Shown piece by piece: positions 1 through 13,499 of a stretch of 64,000 nucleotides of DNA (positions are counted from its first letter, which is position 1; each line of letters opens with the position of its first letter). Location of the stretch: the NCBI GenBank assembly GCA_031761425.1, contig JARFXV010000672.1:1-64000 (forward strand), in the 5' to 3' direction. Below the pieces are notes generated by a model. It did not search any database and was not told the DNA's origin. It saw only the letters and a program-made list of their open reading frames with translations. The position numbers and the translations under genes were made by a program. Source of the DNA: Cosmopolites sordidus. Taxonomy: Eukaryota; Arthropoda; Insecta; Coleoptera; Curculionidae.

Positions 1-63
1 CGAACGTGCAAGCTCCCTACAAGGACCAACTCGACAACCGGATGTACTCCCGGGAAAAACCCA

Positions 64-67
<4 letters not shown>

Positions 68-129
<62 letters not shown>

Positions 130-159
130 ATATATATATATATATAATATATATATATA

Positions 160-254
<95 letters not shown>

Positions 255-265
255 TATATATTATA

Positions 266-335
<70 letters not shown>

Positions 336-338
336 ATA
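68..338. repeat. Interrupted (TA)n microsatellite, 271 bp
   Basis: Almost pure TA dinucleotides with single-base interruptions (AATATA, TTATAT, AAATATA), suggesting several merged or ageing arrays. It is the longest (TA)n stretch in the window. ORFs across it encode only Ile-Tyr repeats and are not genes. Confidence 0.98.
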
Positions 339-955
339 GAATTATGATCTTTTGTTGTATTAGAAAATAACTAATCTTCCTATTTTCTATTCTCTTGTTA
401 TATAAATAACTAATATATAAAAAATATAATAAATCGCTTTCGTTTGTATGTCACATTATTTCATTACGAACACAACAATAACAAGGCTTATAATTATTCG
501 GTTTCAGTATTAAAGCAGTTTTTTAAAAAGTTTTTTTTCATCATTATATTAATCAAAATATTTAATAAATGCATTAAGTATAAAATTAATTTTACTACAA
601 TAAAATAAATAATTAAATTGATTGCAATCAGCTTGTGCACTAAATTAGGCACTTTGAGCTTTGTAAAAGGCAGCATAAAATTAGTTCTACTAATTTTCGA
701 TTATAAAACGAACAAAATTTCGTCATGAAGGTCTTGCAAAATCATTTTTCATTATATTAAATATACGGTTTTAACTAAGTATCAATAAATCAAACGTCTG
801 ATAAAGATATGGTTTTTTGTAAAAAAATAAATAACAGATGAACATGCAAACAATTTCCAGGATCAAGCCAAATGCAGCACATAAAAAAAATTATAACGAG
901 CTGTCAAGAGCGAAATGATAAACAGCCTTACGTAGTGAGCAGATAATCTTGATGT
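339..955. other. AT-rich DNA, no gene seen
   Basis: Unique-looking AT-rich sequence with no recognisable coding, transposon or RNA feature. The short minus-strand ORF at 494-676 is compositionally ordinary for AT-rich noncoding DNA and matches no family I know. Confidence 0.6.
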
Positions 956-1440
956 TTTTTCGACCAATGACTGTTCGAGGTCGGCCTCGAACAATGAAAA
1001 CGCATGCAAAACAACACATGGTCAGTTCGGAGCGGTGCCGGCATGAAGCAACAGCCATCTACCACTGTCGCCGCCACCACTGCCGCCACCGCCACCCAAA
1101 TGCCAAGAGAAAGTAGGTTAGGTTGCTCACCTTTTCGATATTGCCTCCGGGCTGTCGAACACAACTAATGACTGTCACACACAGCACCACCACCCTGCAC
1201 TCTTTTCATACCTTTAGGTATGTGGCATGCGAAATGCATATAGCATATATAGGAGGGGCCCAGCGCAGACGTATACATCTTAGTGCTATGGCGGCCCATC
1301 CACATTGGAAGATAGGCCATCAAGCAGCGGCAGAACGCCGCACCGTCGGCGATTGTAAAACTTTTAGGACACACTTTGCGAAACCCTCGCTGCGGCCGCA
1401 ATGTTGCCGGATTTTTCTGTATGGAATAAACCGATATAGA
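956..1440. promoter_or_regulatory. GC-richer island with Pho-like GCCAT motifs (candidate regulatory DNA)
   Basis: Composition rises sharply above the surrounding AT-rich DNA, with GCC/CAC-rich runs at 1068-1100 and a NotI-like GCGGCCGC near 1392. GCCAT, the core of the Pleiohomeotic (Pho) site, occurs at 1054-1058 and 1316-1320, and on the minus strand at 1288-1292. No transposon or convincing protein matches: the overlapping ORFs on both strands resemble no family. The position, about 32 kb 3' of Abd-B, would be iab-type regulatory DNA by analogy with fly bithorax complexes. That is inference. Confidence 0.35.
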
Positions 1441-1994
1441 AATATATGTTAACCGGAGCTTTTTTGCTTTATCTTCGCCATCTCAAATAAATTCAACTTT
1501 ACTTCATTAAAATACATTTTTTTTAATACTAATTTAACCTGATATAGCCGATGCTTGACGTAAATTCATTTTAAATAAACGAACTAAGATATATATCATA
1601 ATTTCCACGATATAAGTGGAATAAATATAATGGAAATTTAGATAGAAATCTCAGTTTGTTAGTTTAAATATGTACATCAAATATTATTAATGATTGTACA
1701 TTCATAGCGACACACCATTGCGAGCAATAAGCAGATATTCCGATGGCTGCATTAATTAGAAAATTAGTTTGTTGATTTTTGAGCGTAAAATAAAAAAACG
1801 TATTTAATTATAGGTGTTACGATTATAATGTAGATTGTGTTAAGAGATGGCGTTTACAAATACATTTGTTGGTATAGACTAATGACGTTTATGAGGAGTT
1901 TTGGAGGGTAAACATACGTCATCAAAAGCCAGCTCGTTATTTAACAGTTATTGTACACGAATGTATAGTTTTCAAAGCTTTAAATATGCCGAAT
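1441..1994. other. AT-rich spacer, no gene seen
   Basis: No coding potential or clear repeat recognised. The part near 1840-1990 may belong to the 5' noncoding region of the following mariner relic, but no terminal repeat could be defined. Confidence 0.5.
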
Positions 1995-2990
1995 TGTGTA
2001 CAAGAAAAAGATGTTTTTACGGGGAAGTTTAAAAACCTTCTTTTATTTGAAGAAAACCGCTACTGAAAGTTATCGGTTGTTGGTTGAAGCATGTGGTGAA
2101 CATGACGTACCCAAAAAAATTTTGAATGATGGTTCAAATGCTTTAAAAGCGATGATTTTGATATAAAAGACAAGGACCGTCCAGGACAGCCGAAAAAAAT
2201 TGAAGATGCAGATTTGCAAGCATTATTGGATGAAGACTCAACTCTTACGTTGAAACAATAGGCAGAAGCATTGAGTGTTACCAAATTCACCATTTCCGGA
2301 TGTCTATATGCATTGAGAAAGATCCAGAACGAAGCAAAATGGGTTCCATATGAATTGAAGGAAAAATACATTAATAGGCGAACAACCACCTGTGAAATTT
2401 TGGCTGCCAGACAGATCGAGTTGCCTGCATCGAGTTGTGGCAGGTGATGAAAAGTGAATCTACATTGGCAAACCAAAGCGCAAAACATCATGGATAGACT
2501 CAAGACTCAAGCCAGCCTTCAACATCACTACCAGTGTACAAACATGGAAAGAAGGATTTTCTGTGTTTTTGGTAGGAAAGTAGCGAAGCTATAAATTATG
2601 AACTGGTGAAATCTGATGAAACGATTAGTGGCTATCGATATCGACGACAATTGATAAAATTGAACCGAGCATTGAAGGAAAATCAACCAGAATACGACCA
2701 AAGACACTACAAAGTAATTTTTCAACATGACAATGCTCGGCTCCATATCGCAAAATGTGTAAAAGACTATTTGGGAAAAGTTAAATGGGATGTCCTACCC
2801 CACCCACCATATTCACCGCACTTAGCCCCTTCAGAGTACCACTTATTTCGATTGATGCAGCACGGATTTTCAGCAGAAGTGAAAATTTGCCCTTAAAAAA
2901 CCAAAAATTCTTTTGGCGCGGAATCCATTATTTGACAGAAAGATGGGAAAAAGTAATAGCTAACGATGACCAATACTTTGAGTATTAAGG
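1995..2990 (+). pseudogene. Mariner transposase relic A (D,D34D type), frameshifted
   Basis: Tc1/mariner transposases cut and paste DNA at TA sites using three acidic residues. Stretches in different frames read as mariner in the right order: KKTATES-like N-terminus near 2048; a DKDRPGQPKK linker near 2168; KWVPYELKEK near 2338; then YELVKSDETI from 2600. The clearest run is at 2606-2896, with QHDNARLH (second catalytic Asp) and HPPYSPHLAPSEYHLF. The third catalytic Asp of the family (APSD) is Glu here (APSE). The C-terminal RGIHYLTERWEKV block follows after a frameshift. Stops and frameshifts make it dead. No inverted repeats were identified, so the ends are approximate. Confidence 0.85.
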
Positions 2991-3516
2991 TAATTTACTT
3001 TGTTATAGAAATAAACGCTCAAATATTGCAAAATATCGACATTATTAACCGAAAGATCTATTAAAAAAAGTTAATTCAAATCAATGGTACTGTTACGATC
3101 AGAAAATTAGGTGACTTTTGAAATAAACCAAATTTTTTTTTTCATTTGTGCATCGAAATATATTTTGTCAACTTTAAAGTAATTTAAGCGGCCAATAAAA
3201 GCTCTTAATTGTCACGAGGGGATGTTTTCGATCGAGAACACAAGAAAAACTCACATGGTGCCATATTTGATGAATATGGTGTTTATTTAATTTTTTGCAA
3301 AAATTTAACGAATCTTTATTGAGATGTGCGATAGTACGAGATCGTGATGCAAAATCCATCAATTGTTTTGCTACAAATCTGGACTTTTTTCAAATAGAAA
3401 GGTTTTCCGAAACGAGGATAATTTTCAGCTGCTTCTTTACCATCACTATTTTTAACATAGCTTCAACATTTTTTAGACAAATTTGAATGGAATTTTTTTC
3501 CTCTATAAATTTATCC
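2991..3516. other. AT-rich spacer, no gene seen
   Basis: Possible 3' flank of mariner relic A followed by unassigned sequence. The short ORFs on both strands at 3174-3605 resemble no known family. Confidence 0.5.
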
Positions 3517-4019
3517 ATGGCCAACGAGCTCCGATGAAGGCAAAGACAGTAAAATCGGCTGGCAAGGTTATGGCTACAGTTTTTTTGGGATACATGCGGA
3601 AACATCTACACCGATTACTTGGAAAAAGAAAAAACAATAACTAGAGGGTGTTATGCGTCGTTATTGCACCGTTATTTGTTGAGCAAAGAAATCAAGAAAA
3701 ATCGTCCTCATTTCATAGAAAAAGATCCTCTTCCATCAAGACAATGCACGGGTGCACACATGTACAGTTTCAATGGCAAAAATCATGGATTTAAAGTTTG
3801 AATTATTGCAGCATCCACCGTATTCACTTTTTTTTGTTTCCGAACTTAAAAAATGGATCAGCGGACAACGGTTCACATCGAACGAGGAAGTCATCGCTCA
3901 AACAGAGACCTATTTTGAGTACCCTCCAAAATCTTACTTCTTAGACGGCTTAAAAAAGTTGGAACGATGGGAAAAGTGAATAGAGCTAAAAGGAAATTAT
4001 GTTAAAAAATAAAAAAAAT
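3517..4019 (+). pseudogene. Mariner transposase relic B1, 5'-truncated
   Basis: C-terminal half of the same mariner family as the copies at 5373-6569 and 60968-62228. It shows a KVMATVF-like block, YASLLHRYLL, NARVHTCTVSMAKIMDLKF with a disrupted DNA-level frame, QHPPYS, then LKKWISGQRFTSNEEVIAQT and SYFLDGLKKLERWEK. The segment around the third catalytic Asp is lost between SPY-like and ELKKW residues. The 3' inverted repeat present in the 5373-6569 copy is missing. The downstream DNA is homologous to that following the 5373-6569 copy, so this is part of a duplicated block. Confidence 0.85.
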
Positions 4020-4124
4020 CTACTTAAAATAACTCAAACTCTTTTGATATTTACAAATGTTATAGATAATTCTAACATACCTATATTTTATGAAAATATT
4101 ATGAAATATTAGTTAAATTCTTCT

Positions 4125-4250
4125 ATTGGAACCATCGGTGCGCAAGACTAAACTCGAAGAAATTTACGGCTAAACACCAAATCATTTTTTCTAACTTTTC
4201 GTTGCACGTTTCGCTAACCACGTTAGCATCATCAAGAGATGATTTAATCG
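4125..4250 (-). repeat. Penelope-like element terminal repeat, solo, with degenerate hammerhead-like motif
   Basis: Same repeat as the ends of the PLE at 8555-10090 (shared block ending in AAACACCAAATCA and the hammerhead-like core). On the minus strand the core reads TTGATGA instead of CTGATGA, and the bases before the predicted cleavage site are altered, so a ribozyme would be inactive. The stem GCTAAC/GTTAGC is kept. Confidence 0.75.
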
Positions 4251-5372
4251 CCGACAACATTTATTTATCAATTTCAAACCACGCTATGGTTTCTAACTAA
4301 GCGTGAAATAATATGAAACTTCTGTCGGATGTTTGCGACAATCATATCAACTAAGAAAAAATAAATTTTTGTACAATACGTAAAGCGTCTCAATTTTTTA
4401 AACAAAAGTTACCTTACTTTTTGATCATAGTCGGATATCGATCACTGTTATCTATTATCCTTTACCACCTTTTACTTCATTATGCCACGTTCGTGATGGG
4501 CCTGAGGCTTATCGATCAAATAGCGATCCAGGTGTCGTTTATCATTCTCCTAATCAGTGAAAGTTTTTTTGTTTTAAAATCCCCTTTACGACTGAAAGTA
4601 ATTACAATCGAAGGACACCAAGCCTGGTAAATAAAAGGGTAAGGAAAAATACCCCTTATGATTTTGCAGTTATTCTGGTGTTGTAACTATCAGCTGAAGT
4701 GCTCGTTGCTATATCTCAGTGATTTTTGACCCACTCTCCATATTTTCGATATCGATATAACTTTCCTAAAGACACAGACAACAGCGCACCAGCAAGTGGA
4801 GATGCTTTAGCAATCATAACAATTACAGAGGTAGGTGTTTTAGCAATGTCCCGCCCTAACTGATGTTAATTAGTATCGACAACTTGAGTTACAAAATGGT
4901 ATTTAATTTTGTCAATTGGGGAACTAGAAATACCATTAAAATTTACTGGGTGTGGTAAATTTTGTTAATGACTACTTAGGGTGGAGTAACTTTCAAAATA
5001 AATTTATTTCATAGCGATTTCAGGTGCAGCTACAATTATGAAAGAAAACATTATTTAATAAAACAGGAGACCTACAAAAACATCTACATTTTAAACATTA
5101 TAAGTGGTATGACATAACATTGTCATATAATCGACTTAAAAATTAATTTAAATTAGATTAAATAATAGCAACAATGTAGGTTGAATATTTTACGTGTCAA
5201 ATTATTTTACGTATTGCTTTTCACGTTAAAAGCTTTAATGGATGACTAATGATCACTAACTATTAAAAGGTTAGATATAAACATTATATTAAGCACAGAA
5301 CTTAAACATGACATTACATTACATTACATCACTTAAACAGAAAAACTATTACATAATATACGGCATTACATA
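4251..5372. other. AT-rich DNA with scattered TATCGAT motifs, no gene seen
   Basis: No gene. The moderately GC-richer part at 4430-4830 carries TATCGAT near 4435 and 4512 and a full TATCGATA palindrome at 4750-4757 with an extra CGATA at 4747-4751. These resemble DREF/BEAF-32 sites of flies. A short ACATT pentanucleotide run lies near 5307-5330. Confidence 0.4.
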
Positions 5373-6569
5373 CGATGGTCGTTCAGTAAGACCTTAGAAA
5401 ATCCAAAGAGATGGCGCTCATAGCATCGGAAATATTTTGTTTTTAGTAAGCATCATTATTCACCAGATAGCTATCAAAGTTTCAGCTATATTCATCACAT
5501 GGTTTCATTCTTATTGTCGATTGAAACAAGGAACTTTTGTTTATTTAGAAAAATGGAAAAAAGTGAGTTTCAAGTGGTGACTAAACATTTATATTTAAAA
5601 GGCCTAATACCGAAAGAGACCAAAGCTGAGTTGTGTTTGCAACTGTTTATAATTGGGTAAATGAGTTTAAACGTGGCCAAATTTAAAAGTTACAAAAGAT
5701 GAACATCGTTCGGAACGTCCAGTGGAACTGACTACTCCAGAAATAATTGACAAAATCCACGACATAGTTTTAAGTGATCGACGAATTAAAGTGCGCGAAA
5801 TAATTGAGGCCACAGGATTATCGCAAAGTACAGTGTTTTCAATTTTGCACGAAAGATTGGGTGTACAAAAATTTCGGCAAGATAGCTGCCGCGTTTGTTA
5901 TCAGTGGAGAATTAATGCAATCGTGTGGTCGACTCTAAGGCTTTTTGCAATCTTTCTGCGTCGATACATAACTGTAGACATGGATACACTACAACACTCC
6001 AGAGACCAAGGAACAATCAATACAGTGGGTTTTTGAAGGCGAACGGGCTCCGATGAAGGCAAAGACGATGAAATCGACTGGTAAGGTTATGGCCACAGCT
6101 TTTTGAGATGCACGGCGGAATCATCTACATCAATAACTTGAAAAAAGGAAAAACCAATAACTGGAGAGTATTAATAACTGGAGAGTAAAGAAATCAAGAA
6201 AAATCGTCCTCATTTGACCAAGACAATGCACGGGTGCACACCTGTACAGTATCAATGGCCGAGATCATGTAATTATGACAACATCCACCGTATTCACCAG
6301 ATTTAGCCCCCAGTGACTTTTTTATTTCCGAACTTCAAAAAATGGCTCGGCGGACAACGGTTCACATCGAACGAGGAGGTCATCGACCAAACAGATGCCT
6401 GTTTTGAAGACCTTCCGAAATCTTACTTTTTAGACGGCTTAAAAAAGTTGGAGAAACACTTGGAAAAGTGTATAGAGCTAAAAGGAGATTATGTTGAAAA
6501 ATAAAAAAGAATCTACTTAAAATAATTTGTTTTTCTATCTTTTTCTAAGGACTTATTGAACGACCCTCG
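5373..6569 (+). mobile_element. Near full-length mariner element B2 with inverted repeats and TA target duplication
   Basis: Left end CGATGGTCGTTCAGTAAG and right end (reverse complement) CGAGGGTCGTTCAATAAG form imperfect terminal inverted repeats of about 28 bp. Both are flanked by TA (5371-5372 and 6570-6571), the mariner target-site duplication. Length of 1197 bp is slightly short of the usual 1.25-1.3 kb because of internal deletions. A second copy of the same family lies at 60968-62228. Confidence 0.9.
5553..6504 (+). pseudogene. Mariner B2 transposase, frameshifted
   Basis: Starts MEKSEFQVVTKHLYLKG (ATG at 5553) and ends KGDYVEK before TAA. The helix-turn-helix region IIDKIHDIVLSDRRIKVREI is intact at 5746-5805. 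The first catalytic Asp survives in ITVDMD (the family usually has VDETW). The second lies in a frameshifted DNARVHT segment near 6218 whose upstream half is deleted. The third survives in SPDLAPSDFF near 6297-6326. Several frameshifts make the protein non-functional. Confidence 0.9.
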
Positions 6570-6659
6570 TATCAATATTATTCAACCTCTTTGGATATTT
6601 ACAAATATTATAGGTAATTCGAATATTCCTACATTTTATGAAAATGTTATGAAATATTA

Positions 6660-6955
6660 GTTAAATTCGTCTGTTGAAACCTTCGGAGTGAACGACTTAA
6701 CTCGAAGAGATTTACCATTAAATATGAAATAATTTTTTGAAACTTATCGACGCACGTTGCGCTAACCACGTTAGTATCATCAGGAAATAATTTAATCTCT
6801 CTCTCAATTTAAATTAGTCAATTGAATTATCTCCTACATCTCCAGCCTTGTTTTAGATTAAATTATCTCCTGATGATGCTAACATGGCTAGCCAAACGTG
6901 CATCGAGAAGTTTAAAAAAAGTGATTTGGTGTTTAGTGGTAAATCTCTTCGAGTT
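6660..6955. repeat. Inverted pair of Penelope-like terminal repeats
   Basis: Minus-strand copy at about 6660-6800 and plus-strand copy at about 6845-6955, separated by some 45 bp with no PLE coding sequence between them. In the minus copy the GAAA of the hammerhead-like core is GCAA. In the plus copy (core 6866-6908) CTGATGA and the 4-bp stem TCTC/GAGA are perfect, but the G of GAAA is C (GCCAAACG). Both would be inactive. The minus copy and its upstream flank are homologous to 4020-4260. Confidence 0.75.
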
Positions 6956-8554
6956 TAAATATTAGTTGATTCCTAACCACACACAACTTATATTTTTGAT
7001 ATCCTTTTATCTTAAATATATTATATACATGAGCCTTTCATCAGTTAGTTTTGAAATTGCTTTGTTTATTCAAGATACATATTTCATAGCAACCGGATGC
7101 TTTTATTTAACGGTTGTTAGACATTTACTACAATTAAAAAAAAAATAGGTAAAATTTTAATTAGCAAATATCGCTCCATGTTTCTCTGTGTCTCTTCGAG
7201 GGAGAAGAATGAGATAAAGAAGTGATAAGAATTTTTTACTCGTACTCCACGTGGATGCTTTGTTCTTTGCTTTAGATGTCACCATAACGTCAGTAAGTAA
7301 CTCCCGAGACAGGTATCTGGGCTTACAGCCGTCACAAAATTTAGCACAAAATTTTACAGCAAACAATTCGTCGAATTTTATAAGAAATCTTCCACATATT
7401 GTATATTCTATCAAAGCACTTTATAAAATTAACTTATCTTTCAAATATTAAAAGAAAAGTGTTTTGTAACATTATCCAACATGATAGTGTAATGACATGC
7501 TTTTAAAATATTCCTATATTTCTAAACATTTTTAATTTATTTTACATTAAAGCATCGATAACATAAAATCGATTTCGAATTGTTTTTTAATAGCAACAAT
7601 TTTTTTTAATGAAAAAATGTTATGAAAAATGTGATTTCAAAACATTCTTTTAAAAACTGTAACACTGGTAATACACGAATAATTATTAATATCTAATTAA
7701 AAAAAATATTAATAATAGCTTCTTTAAAAATATCATATAATGACAATATAAAAAAAAAATTGTGGCAACTGTAATAAACTTTAATCTATAAAGTCATCTG
7801 TTAGTTGTTACATATACGAAATGTATTTTAGAGAAATTTAAAATGAATTATAATTTCTTAATAGGATCTTTTATTAACATGATTTTATTAAACAAGAAAT
7901 CGGTGGAATAATATATTTTATTTTAAATATTACGTAAACTCTAACAAAATAATCATTTATTAAAGACTGTAATTGTAAAAATAGTTCAAGTCAATTTGCA
8001 ATCAAGAAAATTAATATAAAATAATTATACCACATAAAAGTGCCATAAAAATTCTACTTTTTGCATATTGTAAAATTGATATAAGATAGTTCTATAAAAT
8101 GTTATAGTTCCTAATGTGATAAAGTGAATATATTTCAAAACTGGTTCTTCATTTATATATTTCGAGAACTAATTTTTATGAAAAATATAGATATATATTT
8201 GCTAAGTTACCTGCTACCTCACTCAAATATTTTGAAAGTTTTTCAGTGTCATATATTTTTTGAAACTATATAAAATAATAGTCAACAATTTTCAGTATTT
8301 TTTGTTAAGTATTTGAATGGTATATGAAAAGTAAAGAAACGGAACACTCTATTGTTGTTATAATTTATTAAATTGATTCATATTGAATATTATTGTTTTA
8401 TATTAACAACCTTGTATCGCTATAAAATATTTTATGAGAGTAGTTAATTTTAATCTATCATGATGATAATCAAAATATTACCTCGAATAATCAAGATCTG
8501 AACATCAGATTTCATAGCAATGTTATCCTGCAATAAACACTTATTAGTATTTCA
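6956..8554. other. AT-rich DNA, no gene seen
   Basis: Long, low-complexity AT-rich stretch. The ORFs near 7157-7451 on both strands resemble no known family. No inverted repeats or RNA features noticed. Confidence 0.55.
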
Positions 8555-8777
8555 ATTCTTCTATTGGAGCCTTTGGTGTGAAACACTAAACTTGAAGAGA
8601 TTTACCACTAAACATCAAATCACTTTTTTTAACTGCTCGACGCACGTTTCGCAAACCATGTTAGCATCATCAGTAGATGATTTAATCTAATTCTAAAACT
8701 AAACTATGTTCTATTTATATGAAAAACTCTACCTAACAAAGCGTGTAAAAATCATGAACCGTGAAGTTTACTAAGCC

Positions 8778-9191
8778 TTACATTAATAATTGAAAAAGTT
8801 GACTGAACGGGATACGTCCTTTATCTCGGTTCATAATTTTCATACATTTTTCTATTTGAATGCTTTCATATGAATCCAAAGCCCTATTATTATTAACACT
8901 TTTAATTAGCCTTAAATTACTAATATCTATACTGTGGTCATGTTCGATTGCATGTTGGGCAACACAAGATTTTTCATTTCTCCCATATCTAATGTGGGCA
9001 ATATGTTCTTTATATCTTGTCATTATGGATCTTTTTGTTTGCCCAACATACTTTCGATCACAGTCTTGACAACTAATTTCTATTTGTTGTGTTTGTACAC
9101 AACCTTAATGTCCACTTTTTTCAAAATTTTGTCTAGCCCACTTGTTAATTGGGTATCAAATGATATTACCACAAACGTCATCCACATATCT
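8778..9191 (-). pseudogene. PLE GIY-YIG endonuclease domain with fused YVDD remnant
   Basis: On the minus strand RLRYVDDV (RT catalytic box, 9166-9191) is joined by deletion to the C-terminal endonuclease: ISCQDCDRKYVGQTKRS, then MTRYKEHIAHIRYG, AQHAIEHDHSID, and IQIEKCMKIMNRDKG before the stop. KYVGQTKRS corresponds to the YIG part of GIY-YIG nucleases, and the H and E positions follow the family pattern. A stop codon and frameshift lie between the RT and endonuclease parts. Confidence 0.8.
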
Positions 9192-9212
9192 TAACCTTCT
9201 TGTTGTTTCATA

Positions 9213-9896
9213 AGGAACGGCAATGGGCAATCCTCTGTCACCGTTCTTAGCCAACTTGTTTATGAATAAATTTGGAACAAGGAGGCAAAAGATGAATTCA
9301 GTAACTTTCCGAAGGTATGGTTAAGATATGTGGATGACGTTTTTACCATTTTCGATTCAAAAAATGAAAATTTAGATGATTTTATTAAGAACTCAAATAG
9401 TAAATCACAAAATATAATATTCACGCATGAACTCGAAAACAAGGATCGTTTACATTTCTGAATGTTTTAGTCAGTAGAAACAATAAAAATAGGTTAAATT
9501 TTGATATTTTCATAAAAAACACCACCACTTCGAGATACATTCCTAACGATCCAAATCATAGTTTCCAAAATAAGATGTCTAGTTTAAATATTATGGTAAA
9601 TAGATTAATTAATTTTCCTTTAAATAAAGATAATTGTAACAAAGAATTAAAATTAATTAGGGAGGTATCTGAAGTGAATAGTTATAATAAGAACATTGTA
9701 GATAAATTAATTAGAAAACATAAGTTCAGAAAATTATTAAAAGAATCTTCGACTTTTCAAACGGATCAGAACACAAAAAAGTGGACACTAAATAAAAATC
9801 CATCACCAAATAGAAAAATGTAAGAAAATCATGAGATAATATGATATCACCGAGATAAAGGACCTATCCCGTTCAGTCAACTTTTTCAATTATTAA
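9213..9896 (+). pseudogene. PLE reverse transcriptase fragment, endonuclease deleted
   Basis: Reads QGTAMGNPLSPFLANLFMNK (RT motif before the catalytic box), then WLRYVDDVFTIF with the YVDD active site near 9325, FTHELENKDRLHF, FLNVLVSRNNK and a long C-terminal RT/connector piece at 9575-9823. Reading is broken by a stop near 9461 and frameshifts. It then jumps directly to the last codons of the endonuclease (IPFSQLFQLLM), so the GIY-YIG domain is missing. Confidence 0.85.
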
Positions 9897-9991
9897 TGTA
9901 AGGCTTAGTAAACTTCACGGTTCATGATTTTTACACGCTTCGTTTTTCATATAAATATAACATAGTTTAGTTTTAGAATCAGATTAAATCA

Positions 9992-10034
9992 TCCCCTGAT
10001 GATGCTAACATGGTTAGCGAAACGTGCGTCGAGC
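9992..10034 (+). ncRNA. Hammerhead-ribozyme-like motif in PLE terminal repeat (best-preserved core)
   Basis: CTGATGA (9996-10002), a 6-bp stem GCTAAC/GTTAGC closed by ATG, GAAA (10019-10022), a 3-bp ACG/CGT stem III with a 2-nt loop, and C at 10030 as the predicted cleavage position. Stem I is weak here (TCCC against GAGC). In the sister repeat at 6866 it is TCTC/GAGA. An extra U sits between CTGATGA and stem II, unlike the textbook hammerhead where G10.1 follows directly. PLEs are known to carry minimal type I hammerheads; activity of this copy is unproven. Confidence 0.55.
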
Positions 10035-10090
10035 AGTTCAAAACAAGTGATTTGGTGTTTAGGTGTAAATCTCTCCAAGTTTACTTATTC

Positions 10091-10548
10091 GTATTATTGA
10101 AGTTATTTTTAGGAAGTTTGAGTTATTTTTTATTAAAAAGACAATTTGTACTAAATGTAGAAGAAATATACCAGATATTGTAACAAATATCACTAAATTA
10201 TTTGCCTAAGAAATAACTCATAAACCGTAATAACTTTTAGGCCAATTTCTTCTGAAATAATTTATTAATGTTTTCCTAAAAATATTCAAAATATTTCAAT
10301 TATTCATAATTAGTTTGTATTCGCAATTGCTAAGATAACAACTGCAGCTAAAATTTTAATTAATATCATATATGGATTAACATTAATTAAGTGTAATATT
10401 TTTTCTCTTATAAACTATAGCGATATAAAATATATATTGTTTGTGATATCTGTTAATTTAATGTAATCAATCAATTTCCAACTAAGCCTCATAAATATCC
10501 AGATTCGATTTTCATTCGTATAACCGAAATGTATGCCTTATAAATATA
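10091..10548. other. AT-rich DNA, no gene seen
   Basis: Unassigned sequence between the PLE terminal repeat and the next mariner. Confidence 0.5.
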
Positions 10549-12906
<2,358 letters not shown>

Positions 12907-13067
12907 ATGTTAGGAAGATATATACTATATTTGAGGGCACTGTATGTAAGCCTGATTTAATAAGGGAAGGGGAAGTTAAAAAAAATTTATAAAGAAACTG
13001 TAATAATGACAATAAATAATAGCAGGGTACAGCAAATATATATATATTTATATAATATATATATTAT

Positions 13068-13499
<432 letters not shown>

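Larger units (their letters stand above)
8555..10090. mobile_element. Two Penelope-like elements fused head-to-head
   Basis: A minus-strand copy (terminal repeat 8555-8700, endonuclease, YVDD fragment) meets a plus-strand copy (RT fragment, terminal repeat 9960-10090) near 9200. The last coding codons (RDKG-IPFSQLFQLLM-stop) and the adjoining 3' noncoding sequence appear in both arms, near 8765-8830 and 9855-9935, in opposite orientation. Each arm has a different internal deletion: the minus arm lacks most of the reverse transcriptase and the plus arm lacks the endonuclease. Penelope-like elements carry RT plus a GIY-YIG endonuclease and PLE-type terminal repeats. Confidence 0.85.

Noticed and set aside
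1123..1452. 109-aa plus ORF and overlapping 78-aa minus ORFs in the GC island
   Set aside because: Open frames are explained by higher GC content; there are three overlapping frames and none has family-like residues.
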